Below, piece by piece: positions 1 through 5,135 of a stretch of DNA of 5,155 nucleotides (position 1 is the stretch's first letter; the number at the start of each line of letters is the position of its first letter). A program made the position numbers and the translations under genes. The stretch comes from Sphingobacteriia bacterium (lineage in GTDB: Bacteria > Bacteroidota > Bacteroidia > Chitinophagales > Chitinophagaceae). The notes under the pieces are model-generated. The model saw only the letters and a program-made list of their open reading frames with translations, was not told where the DNA came from and ran no database searches. Location of the stretch: assembly GCA_004293505.1 (NCBI GenBank), contig RDYY01000322.1, positions 2,934 to 8,088 on the forward strand, given 5' to 3'.

Positions 1-570
1 CTGAGTTTTCAAGAAGACGCCAGCCGAGACGTGTTCAACCCCATGCGCGACAAATTGCGCATAGCCAACAGCAAGCTGCGCCAAACGGGGGCAGATTATT
101 TGTGCTATACCATGCTGGACATGATTGTGGACAGCTATTACGGGGTAATGGAAAAAATTGGCGAGCGCATTGAATTGTTAGAAGAACGCATCATTCGCGG
201 CAGCAACAAAAGAACATTGGCAGAAATCAATGCCTTGCGCAAAGAGTTGATTGTGCTCAAAAGAAATGTAAGCCCTGTACGGGAACTGATCAATGGTTTT
301 GTGCGCAGCGAAAGTGATTTATTGGAAGACAAAACCACCAAGTATTTCAAAGACATTTACGACCACATTGTGCAAGCCAATGAATTGGCCGAGAACTACC
401 GGGACATGATGATCAACTTACAAGACTTGTACTTGAGCAATGTGAACGGGATGAATTTTGATCGCCTTCCTTACATCCACGACCACAATGGTTTTTGGGT
501 GGCGGCTGGGCTGATGTTGATCATTCCCCTCGTCATGGTCCTGGTCTTTAGAAAAAGAGGCTGGTTTTAA
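1..570 (+). CDS. corA: CorA-family magnesium/divalent cation channel, C-terminal part, lacking its first membrane helix (5' end outside window)
   Basis: CorA proteins are pentameric inner-membrane Mg2+ (Co2+, Ni2+) channels with a cytoplasmic funnel, a long stalk helix, two C-terminal membrane helices and a GMN selectivity motif between them. The frame is open from base 1, so the true start lies upstream; the GTG at 31 falls inside the conserved domain and is not a start. Visible are the stretch GADYLCYTMLDMIVD, the stalk helices (roughly bases 130-440), the segment YRDMMINLQDLYLSNVN, GMN at 448-456, a hydrophobic helix at about 493-549 and a basic end, RKRGWF. In ordinary CorA about 27-30 residues, including the pore-lining helix, lie between the YLS-x-V segment and GMN; here GMN follows directly. 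The reading frame is kept, so it looks like a clean in-frame deletion. The gene converges on the merC-like gene with no spacer and no clear terminator. Family assignment is firm; function of this version is doubtful. Confidence 0.9.
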   Translation: MSFQEDASRDVFNPMRDKLRIANSKLRQTGADYLCYTMLDMIVDSYYGVMEKIGERIELLEERIIRGSNKRTLAEINALRKELIVLKRNVSPVRELINGFVRSESDLLEDKTTKYFKDIYDHIVQANELAENYRDMMINLQDLYLSNVNGMNFDRLPYIHDHNGFWVAAGLMLIIPLVMVLVFRKRGWF

Positions 571-963
571 TCAGTGGTCGCAGTCGTCGGCGTGTGCGTG
601 TTGGTGCAAGTGGCAAAAACGTTGGTTGAAATAATGGCCCGCCACAATCAACAATACAGCTGGTACCAACAACCAAAACCGCCACTCGTGCAAGAACATT
701 TTGGCCACCAACAAGCCCATGCCCAATAAGAACAAGACCAGGGGCAAATAGCGGTGGTGGTGTGATAAAAATCCATGGCGCAAGGAATACACACCAATCA
801 CCAGGGCCAGTCCAATCATGCTGAACTCGAACACGCTGTTCTCGATGATGTTGACGCCAAACAAAGGCAAGCTGGTCAGGAAAAGGGGCAAAACAGCACA
901 GTGGATGGCACAAGCTACAGAAGCTGAAATGCCCAATGCGTCCCAATTGATTTTGATGCCCAT
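571..963 (-). CDS. MerC-domain integral membrane protein, probable metal transport or metal binding
   Basis: This is a 130-residue membrane protein of the MerC type, small four-helix proteins first known from mercury uptake but common in Bacteroidota outside mer operons. Hydrophobic segments lie at about residues 11-35, 47-64, 72-88 and 95-111. The first helix holds the paired cysteines C18 and C22 (ACAIHC), the expected metal-relay site. The C-terminus, residues 117-130, is very rich in His, Asp and Cys (C117, H118, H120, H122, H124, D126, D127, C128, H130) and looks like a soluble metal-binding tail. The frame stays open far upstream, but ATG at 963-961 is chosen because it begins MGIKINWDALG just before the first helix and sits 6 nt after a good promoter -7 element. 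It is divergent from the SCO-fur operon and shares its control region. No merA, merT, merP or merR is seen, so mercury resistance is not indicated; zinc or copper handling is more likely (inference). Confidence 0.85.
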   Translation of the reverse strand: MGIKINWDALGISASVACAIHCAVLPLFLTSLPLFGVNIIENSVFEFSMIGLALVIGVYSLRHGFLSHHHRYLPLVLFLLGMGLLVAKMFLHEWRFWLLVPAVLLIVAGHYFNQRFCHLHQHAHADDCDH

Positions 964-969
964 GCAGGG

Positions 970-1000
970 CAAAGATAGTCCTTTGCAACAGTGTTGCAAA
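970..1000 (-). promoter_or_regulatory. Bacteroidota-type promoter for the merC-like gene
   Basis: On the minus strand TTTG (1000-997) is followed after 19 nt by TATCTTTG (977-970), an exact match to the Bacteroidota consensus TTTG-N19-21-TAnnTTTG. The -7 element ends 6 nt before the ATG at 963, so the transcript would have almost no leader. The -33 element lies inside one arm of the 19-bp palindrome. Confidence 0.65.
982..1000. promoter_or_regulatory. 19-bp perfect palindrome, candidate Fur-family operator
   Basis: TTTGCAACAGTGTTGCAAA is a perfect inverted repeat of two 9-bp arms around one central base (991). This 9-1-9 arrangement and 19-bp length are those of classical Fur, Zur and PerR boxes, although the arm sequence differs from the E. 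coli Fur and Zur consensus. It covers the -33 element and most of the spacer of the merC-like promoter and lies 20 bp upstream of the -7 element of the SCO-fur operon. A Fur-family regulator is the second gene of that operon, so autoregulation plus control of the divergent membrane gene is the natural reading. Which metal or signal acts cannot be told from sequence. Confidence 0.65.
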
Positions 1001-1020
1001 ATATTTTGAACCGAAGGGCT

Positions 1021-1028
1021 TAACTTTG
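1021..1028 (+). promoter_or_regulatory. Promoter -7 element for the SCO-fur operon
   Basis: TAACTTTG matches TAnnTTTG exactly and ends 4 nt before the ATG at 1033. A clear -33 TTTG at the usual spacing is not visible; the expected place falls next to the palindrome. Transcription would begin at or very close to the first ATG, so the message is leaderless or nearly so, and the second ATG (1039) might be the one used. Confidence 0.5.
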
Positions 1029-1032
1029 TGCC

Positions 1033-1698
1033 ATGCCTATGCCCCGATTGCCCAAATGGGCCATTTACCTTATTTTTTTCACCCTCTTGCTGGGGGCTTT
1101 TTATTTCTTCCTTTTTCGGGGAACCGATGCTTGGAAAAAGAAAATGGCGGTGATCAGCTATGTAAAACCCTTTGCTTTTACCACCCAAGAGCAATTGCCC
1201 TTTACAGACCGGGACCTGATGGGAAAAGTAACCGTGGTGGAATATTTTTTCACGACTTGCAAAGGCATCTGCCCCAAAATGAACAAGAACATGCGGGAGG
1301 TTTATGATGCTTTTCAACAAGAAAACGATTTTCAAATCTTGGCCCATACCTGCGATCCTGAAACCGATTCCGTCCCCCGCCTCAAAAGGTATTCTGACAG
1401 CATGGGCATCAATCCCCGCAAGTGGTTCATGGTAACGGGCCGAAAAGACAGCCTCTACCAAATGGCCCGGGCATCTTATTTGTTGGATGATCCCAAAAAC
1501 AGTGTCGACAAAATAGAAGACCAATTCATCCACACCCAATTTTTTGCCTTGGTGGACAGAGAGGGCAAAGTAAGGGGGCAGATTTATGATGGCTTGAAAA
1601 AAGACGAAGTGGCCAAATTGAAAAAAGACATAGCAGAATTATTGGCTGAAACATCGGGGAACCGTTTTGTGAATGGTATCTTTAACAGCAACCCATGA
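1033..1698 (+). CDS. SCO1/SenC-family membrane-anchored thioredoxin-fold protein (copper chaperone type)
   Basis: SCO proteins are membrane-tethered thioredoxin-like proteins on the outer face of the inner membrane. They deliver copper to the CuA site of cytochrome c oxidase and can reduce its cysteines. This 221-residue protein has an N-terminal anchor at about residues 9-28, then a SCO domain with the metal-binding CxxxC pair C76/C80 (TTCKGICP) and the distal ligand His at H167 (FIHTQFFALVD). All three copper ligands are thus present, and the length is normal. ATG at 1033 follows the -7 element by 4 nt; a second in-frame ATG at 1039 is also possible. Its stop overlaps the start of the Fur-family gene by 4 nt (ATGA), which implies co-translation. 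No cytochrome oxidase genes are in the window, so its target may lie elsewhere; the pairing with a Fur-family regulator and a MerC-like protein suggests metal-responsive expression (inference). Confidence 0.9.
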   Translation: MPMPRLPKWAIYLIFFTLLLGAFYFFLFRGTDAWKKKMAVISYVKPFAFTTQEQLPFTDRDLMGKVTVVEYFFTTCKGICPKMNKNMREVYDAFQQENDFQILAHTCDPETDSVPRLKRYSDSMGINPRKWFMVTGRKDSLYQMARASYLLDDPKNSVDKIEDQFIHTQFFALVDREGKVRGQIYDGLKKDEVAKLKKDIAELLAETSGNRFVNGIFNSNP

Positions 1699-2120
1699 CC
1701 CGCGAAAAAGACATCAACCAAATGCTGAAAGACCATGGTCTCAGCAGCACCGAAACCCGTAGAACCATATTGGGATTTTTTCATGCGGCTGACAAAGCTT
1801 TGGCACACGCCGACATTGAAACCATGGGCACTGTCCCCTTGGACCGGGTAACCATTTACCGAACCTTGCAATCCTTTGTAGAAAAAGGACTCTTGCATTC
1901 CATTCCTTCTGCCGACAACGCGGTGCGGTATGCCTTGTGCAAAGACCATTGCGCAGATGGTCACCACCACGACAACCACGTACACTTCATGTGTGACCAG
2001 TGCAGCAGAACTTATTGCTTGGACGAAATTACCATTCCTCGCATCAAACTACCCCTTGGCTTTACGGCCTGCCAAACCGATTTGGTGGTCAGTGGGGTTT
2101 GCAAAACCTGTCAATCTTGA
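1695..2120 (+). CDS. Fur-family transcriptional regulator, possibly Zur-like
   Basis: This 141-residue protein is a complete Fur-superfamily regulator: dimeric, metal- or peroxide-sensing DNA-binding proteins that usually act as repressors. Residues 1-75 form the winged-helix domain, with the recognition-helix segment DRVTIYRTLQSFVEKGLL at 50-67. The C-terminal half has the family metal signature: the His-rich HHHDNHVHFMC (90-100) and the two structural-zinc pairs C100xxC103 and C136xxC139. Further cysteines at 82, 86, 108 and 126 may add binding capacity. The short N-terminus and dense His cluster read more like Zur or a related metal sensor than like PerR or iron Fur, but I cannot settle this by eye. 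The start ATG overlaps the SCO stop by 4 nt, and its own stop overlaps the next gene by 4 nt. The 19-bp palindrome at 982-1000 is its likely binding site. Confidence 0.9.
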   Translation: MTREKDINQMLKDHGLSSTETRRTILGFFHAADKALAHADIETMGTVPLDRVTIYRTLQSFVEKGLLHSIPSADNAVRYALCKDHCADGHHHDNHVHFMCDQCSRTYCLDEITIPRIKLPLGFTACQTDLVVSGVCKTCQS

Positions 2121-3119
2121 TCCTGGTCACCGGTGGCACGGGCTTGTTGGGCTCGGCACTCTTGCAAACCTTGGTCAAAGCAAATGAACCCGTTAGGGCC
2201 TTGTACAGAACCCAAAAACCCACATGGGCAGGCAGCGAAAAAATTGATTGGTGGCCAGCAGACTTAGATGATGTCCATGCATTAGAAGATGCTTTAAGTG
2301 GGGTTGACAAGGTCTACCATTGTGCGGCAACCGTTTCTTTTCATCCTGCCCGCAAAAAAGCTTTGTTTCAAACCAATGTAATGGGTACGGCAAACTTGGT
2401 GAATGCCTGTTTGAGCCAAAACGTGCGCCGATTCTTATTGGTCAGTTCGGTGGCAGCCCTGGGACGGATCCGCCAAGAAAAAACCATTGATGAGTCCATG
2501 CATTGGAGCCCAGAAACCAGCAACAGTGAATATGGCAGAACCAAATACTTGGCCGAACTAGAAGCTTGGCGCGGCATGGCAGAAGGTTTAGAAGTGGTGG
2601 CCGTGAACCCAGTGATCATTTTGGGTGCTGGGAATTGGGAGGGTGGCTCTTCTGGTATCTTTAAATCGGCTTACAAAGAGTTTCCTTGGTACACCGAAGG
2701 AATGAGTGGCTTTGTAGATGTGCAAGACGTGGTCAATGCCATGTTGCTGGTCATGGCCGATGGCGCTACCGGTGAACGATATATTTTGAGTGGCCAGCGG
2801 TGAACGATATATTTTGAGTGGCCAGAACCTTTTTTACAAAGACGTTTTTTCGGCCATCGCCAAAGGGTTTGGCAAAAAACCGCCGCACAAAAAAGTTACT
2901 CCTTTCTTGGCCGGATTGGTCTGGCGCTGGGAAGGCATCAAATCTTTTTTTACTGGGGCCGAGCCCTTGCTCACCAAAGAAACGGCCCAAACAGCGCGCG
3001 CTGTGGTCCGCTTTGACAACACCAAATTGCTGAAGGCCTTTCCCCATTTTGCCTACACTCCTTTTGACACCAGCATCGCGCGCATCTGCCAAGAATTAAA
3101 AGAAAAGTATAACTTGTAA
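2117..3119 (+). pseudogene. Extended short-chain dehydrogenase/reductase (NAD-dependent epimerase family), frameshifted by a 28-bp tandem duplication
   Basis: With one 28-bp copy removed the gene encodes 324 residues, a normal length for an extended SDR of the epimerase / dihydroflavonol-reductase-like group. The N-terminus reads ILVTGGTGLLGS, the Rossmann GxxGxxG (G6, G9, G12). The catalytic set is a Ser at 110/111 (LLVSSVAALG) and YxxxK at Y139/K143 (SEYGRTK). The start is taken as TTG at 2117: it puts the Rossmann strand right at the N-terminus and overlaps the Fur-family stop by 4 nt (TTGA). As given, the frame runs to TGA at 2801-2803, giving 228 residues; the C-terminal part continues in the next frame to TAA at 3117-3119. 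The first product keeps the cofactor and catalytic residues but loses about 97 C-terminal residues that normally shape the substrate pocket. A GTG at 2790 could restart translation of the tail. The substrate is unknown. Mutation, phase-variable state and assembly error are all possible. Confidence 0.85.
2770..2825 (+). repeat. Exact 28-bp tandem duplication
   Basis: Bases 2770-2797 and 2798-2825 are identical, beginning CGGTGAACGA and ending GTGGCCAG; the flanking bases differ, so the unit is exactly 28 bp. Since 28 is not a multiple of three, it shifts the SDR reading frame and creates a stop at 2801-2803. One copy or four copies would keep the frame open. Confidence 0.97.
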
Positions 3120-3121
3120 GG

Positions 3122-3463
3122 GTGAAGACCCTTTCTGTTTGCTTGGTGCTGGCTGCCTGGTCCCTTACCCTGTGGGGCCAAGCTTTCCTGTATTGGTCCT
3201 GCCAAGTACAAAACAGTTTATTGAACCCCAACGATCCTTGTGATTGTCAAACGGTGGTGACCAAAAATGCAAGTGGTGCCTCCCCTGCAGCTTATACGGC
3301 ATCCAAATGGCAGGACCCCGTACAATACACCCCTCCTTTTTGTACCGTTGTTGATCCAGTTCTTGTGCCAGGCGCTGGGGTGTTTTGTTGTCAATTTGTT
3401 TCTGCTGTCTTTCAGGGGCACTTGAATTTGCCCTTCAAGCCCCCTGCGGTTGACTTGGTTTAA
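3122..3463 (+). CDS. Small Cys-containing exported protein of unknown function
   Basis: I do not recognise this 113-residue protein. It begins with a likely Sec signal peptide (Lys at 2, hydrophobic 4-18, possible cleavage near residues 19-22), followed by a mature region with six cysteines (C27, C40, C42, C74, C89, C90), one pair being CDC within NPNDPCDCQ. It has many Pro, Val and aromatic residues, and no repeats or further membrane helix. An even number of cysteines in an exported protein suggests disulfides or metal binding. The start is GTG at 3122, only 2 nt after the SDR stop; there is no internal Met, so no later ATG start exists. Close spacing puts it at the end of the SCO-fur-SDR operon. 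The stop lies inside the hairpin at 3450-3469. Coding status is supported by the signal peptide, operon spacing and natural-looking composition, not by homology. Confidence 0.6.
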   Translation: MKTLSVCLVLAAWSLTLWGQAFLYWSCQVQNSLLNPNDPCDCQTVVTKNASGASPAAYTASKWQDPVQYTPPFCTVVDPVLVPGAGVFCCQFVSAVFQGHLNLPFKPPAVDLV

Positions 3464-3480
3464 AGTCAATTTTATTTTTC
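3450..3480 (+). terminator. Weak hairpin plus T-run ending the SCO-fur-SDR operon; possibly overlapping the next promoter
   Basis: TTGACTT (3450-3456) pairs with AAGTCAA (3463-3469) around a 6-nt loop, followed by TTTTATTTTT. The stem is only 7 bp with two G:C pairs, so termination may be partial. The same bases can be read as a weak promoter for the next gene: TTG at 3450 and TATTTTTC at 3473-3480, 20 nt apart, one base off TAnnTTTG. Confidence 0.4.
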
Positions 3481-3500
3481 ACCCACAACAACCGCAAACC

Positions 3501-4040
3501 ATGAAAATTTTATGGACAGCAGCGCTGTGCTGCTGCTGGCTATCGGCCAGTACCCAACAGATTCAAGCATATGTAAGTCCCCAAACCGAGATTCACCTTT
3601 GGGGCAAAATTCCCTCCCAAGCCCTTTGGGCCAATCCCTATGCCGAATGGTTCAAAAAGGGATACGATTATCACCAACCCGATACCCAGCTCTTGCCTGC
3701 CTTGCAATTGGTCATGGAGGGATGCCGGTTTCAATTGTTTTTAGGTACTTGGTGTGGAGACAGCAAAAGAGAAGTGCCCAAGATTTTAAAAATCATGTCG
3801 GCGCTGGGGTGCAAGACCCAAGACCTGGACATCATTGCTTTGAGCAACCAAGGCAATGACTATAAAAAAGGTCCACAAGGAGAAGAGAAAGACTTGAACA
3901 TTGTTCGTGTACCCAGTTTATTGGTATACCGCAACAACAAGGCTTTGGGAAGGATCATTGAATACCCAGTAGAAAGTTGGGAGAAAGACCTCTTGAAAAT
4001 TTTGCGGGGAGAAACCTATACCCCGCACTACAGCAAATGA
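3501..4040 (+). CDS. Exported thioredoxin-fold protein with a single-cysteine CGDS active site
   Basis: This 179-residue protein starts at ATG 3501 with a signal peptide (Lys at 2, hydrophobic and Cys-rich 3-16, likely signal peptidase I cleavage after S15-A16-S17). The frame is open further upstream to 3450, but that extension would overlap the previous gene and spoil the signal peptide. The mature part is a thioredoxin-like domain: the strand FQLFLGTWCGDSKREVP carries the active site W84-C85-G86-D87-S88, and VPSLLVY (137-143) gives the usual cis-Pro at P138. The second active-site cysteine of CxxC is replaced by Ser, so a classic dithiol mechanism is not possible at this site; C75 and C104 are the other mature cysteines. 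WCGDS variants are a known thioredoxin-like subgroup. Likely periplasmic; the exact role is unknown. It follows a weak terminator and ends 9 nt before a strong one, so it may be a single-gene unit. Confidence 0.8.
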   Translation: MKILWTAALCCCWLSASTQQIQAYVSPQTEIHLWGKIPSQALWANPYAEWFKKGYDYHQPDTQLLPALQLVMEGCRFQLFLGTWCGDSKREVPKILKIMSALGCKTQDLDIIALSNQGNDYKKGPQGEEKDLNIVRVPSLLVYRNNKALGRIIEYPVESWEKDLLKILRGETYTPHYSK

Positions 4041-4049
4041 TGACTGAAG

Positions 4050-4084
4050 AAGTAATGGAAGCTAATCTTCCATTACTTTTTTCC
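4050..4084 (+). terminator. Strong hairpin terminator between convergent genes
   Basis: AAGTAATGGAAG (4050-4061) pairs perfectly with CTTCCATTACTT (4067-4078) around a 5-nt loop, followed by a run of six T's reaching 4082. It ends the thioredoxin-like transcript. The stem covers the last codons and the stop of the lpxD-like gene on the other strand. Read from the minus strand the tail is CTTCTTCAG, less T-rich, so termination of that gene may be weaker. Confidence 0.85.
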
Positions 4085-5009
4085 ACAGGGCAGGAATGCG
4101 CTTGATCCAAACCAATTCCCTGCGCTTAAGCGAAGCGTCTTCTGCTGGATATCCAAAATAGGTTTTACCGCCGGCCAATGAAGAAGGCACACCACTTTGT
4201 GCCAAGACCACTGCGTTGGCACCAATGGTCAGGGTTTTGCTCACGCCGACTTGGCCCCAAAGCGTTACCCCATCTTCAATAGTAGTGCCACCGGCAACGC
4301 CCACTTGCGCAGCAAACAAACAATTGCGGCCCACAGTAACATCGTGACCAATGTGAACCAAGTTGTCCATTTTGGTGCCTGCGCCAATGATGGTAGCCGC
4401 TGTTACCCCGCGGTCAATGGTGCACTGCGCCCCAATTTCAACATCGTTTTCTAACACCACGTGGCCACAGCTCTCCATTCTTTTGTACCAACTGTCTCGG
4501 TTTTTTTTGGTGTTGTAATAAAAAGCATCACTGCCAATCACTGTGCCTGCTTGTACCACTACCCGGTCACCAATGATGGTATGATCTGCAATGGTAACAT
4601 GGGGATGGATGGTGCAATTTTTTCCGATCACCACCGATTTGCCAATGGTAACATGGGGTGCAATATAAGTACCCTCTCCAGCTTGCAGCGAAGGATCAAT
4701 GGCTTGGGTAGCGGCAGAAAAAGGGCGAAAATGTTGTACAATTTTTAAATACGCTTCAAAAGGATCGGCTACCACAAAAATGGTTTTACCTGCTGGAATG
4801 TCTACATTGGCAGTGTTGATGATGATGGCAGAAGCGGCACTGTTGAGACAGGTTGCATAATATTTGGGATGGTCCACAAAAACCAAATCACCTTTTTCTA
4901 CGCGGTGAATTTCATTGATGCCTGTCAGTTGTAAGTCAATGCTGCCATGTGTTTCAGCAGACAAGAAACCAGAAAGCCATTCCACGGAAAGGGGTGCAGG
5001 AAATTTCAT
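4062..5009 (-). CDS. lpxD: LpxD-like UDP-3-O-acylglucosamine N-acyltransferase (left-handed beta-helix)
   Basis: LpxD transfers a 3-hydroxyacyl chain from acyl-ACP to the 2-amino group of UDP-3-O-acylglucosamine in lipid A synthesis, at the cytoplasmic side of the inner membrane. The 315-residue product has an N-terminal LpxD domain (about 1-100; PLSVEWLSGFL, GDLVFVDHPKY) and a left-handed beta-helix of hexapeptide repeats (about 105-270). The segment EIGAQCTIDRG (191-201) is typical of LpxD, and HIGHDV holds the expected catalytic base H222 (E. coli H239). By eye the position of E. coli H276 is Thr259, and the C-terminal helical extension is short. ATG at 5009 (MKFPAPLSVEW) is preferred over the one at 5069, whose extra 20 residues do not look like the family. 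Bacteroidota often carry more than one LpxD-like gene, usually one beside lpxC/fabZ; this one is not in that setting, so a paralogue with a different acyl substrate is possible. The stop lies inside the shared terminator. Confidence 0.85.
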   Translation of the reverse strand: MKFPAPLSVEWLSGFLSAETHGSIDLQLTGINEIHRVEKGDLVFVDHPKYYATCLNSAASAIIINTANVDIPAGKTIFVVADPFEAYLKIVQHFRPFSAATQAIDPSLQAGEGTYIAPHVTIGKSVVIGKNCTIHPHVTIADHTIIGDRVVVQAGTVIGSDAFYYNTKKNRDSWYKRMESCGHVVLENDVEIGAQCTIDRGVTAATIIGAGTKMDNLVHIGHDVTVGRNCLFAAQVGVAGGTTIEDGVTLWGQVGVSKTLTIGANAVVLAQSGVPSSLAGGKTYFGYPAEDASLKRRELVWIKRIPALWKKVMED

Positions 5010-5027
5010 GAACGCAGATTTAATGTG

Positions 5028-5054
5028 TAAAGTTAAGTGCTCGGTTTGCTTCAA
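5028..5054 (-). promoter_or_regulatory. Possible promoter for the lpxD-like gene
   Basis: On the minus strand TTG (5054-5052) is followed after 16 nt by TAACTTTA (5035-5028), one base off TAnnTTTG. It would give a leader of roughly 10-15 nt before ATG 5009. The spacing is slightly short, so this is tentative; it would also argue against the upstream ATG at 5069. Confidence 0.35.
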
Positions 5055-5135
5055 GTGAAAATAAAACACGACAGTTATTGTGCCCTTATTGCCCTGACCC
5101 TTTTTGGCAATTCACATTCGCAGAAAAAATGTTAA
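5055..5135 (+). CDS. Possible tiny signal-peptide-like ORF, 26 residues
   Basis: A GTG-started ORF (5055-5135, TAA stop) encodes a peptide beginning KIKHDSYCALIALTLFGNSH after the initiator and ending SQKKC. It has the plan of a signal peptide: basic start, hydrophobic centre, small residues near a possible cleavage site, then only a few residues. TCGGTTTG (5041-5048) upstream is one base off TAnnTTTG. All three frames close before the window ends, so one frameshift would not turn it into a longer gene here. It could be chance. Confidence 0.2.
   Translation: MKIKHDSYCALIALTLFGNSHSQKKC

Noticed and set aside
540..600. Terminator between corA and the merC-like gene
   Set aside because: Only a weak 5-bp AT stem is present; no convincing terminator, although the genes converge with abutting stops.
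571..963. Mercury resistance (mer) operon
   Set aside because: Only a MerC-type membrane protein is present; merA, merT, merP and a MerR regulator are absent and the nearby regulator is Fur-family.
818..1307. Open frames on the + strand across and just after the merC-like gene (818-1009 and 1026-1307)
   Set aside because: They are antisense or out-of-frame shadows of the merC-like and SCO genes, with no domain signature and unnatural composition.
964..1539. Long upstream extension of the merC-like frame on the minus strand (to 1539)
   Set aside because: It runs antisense through the SCO gene and across the promoter and palindrome; the domain begins at ATG 963 and the promoter lies just before it.
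3421..3439. Small hairpin CTTGAA...TTCAAG
   Set aside because: A six-bp stem inside coding sequence with no T-run; expected by chance.
3450..3500. N-terminal extension of the thioredoxin-like protein
   Set aside because: The extra 17 residues overlap the previous gene and its terminator and would bury a well-formed signal peptide beginning at ATG 3501.
4589..4658. 16-bp direct repeat CAATGGTAACATGGGG (4589-4604 and 4643-4658)
   Set aside because: The 54-nt spacing equals three hexapeptides, one turn of the LpxD beta-helix; it encodes repeated PHVTI coils and is not a mobile or CRISPR repeat.
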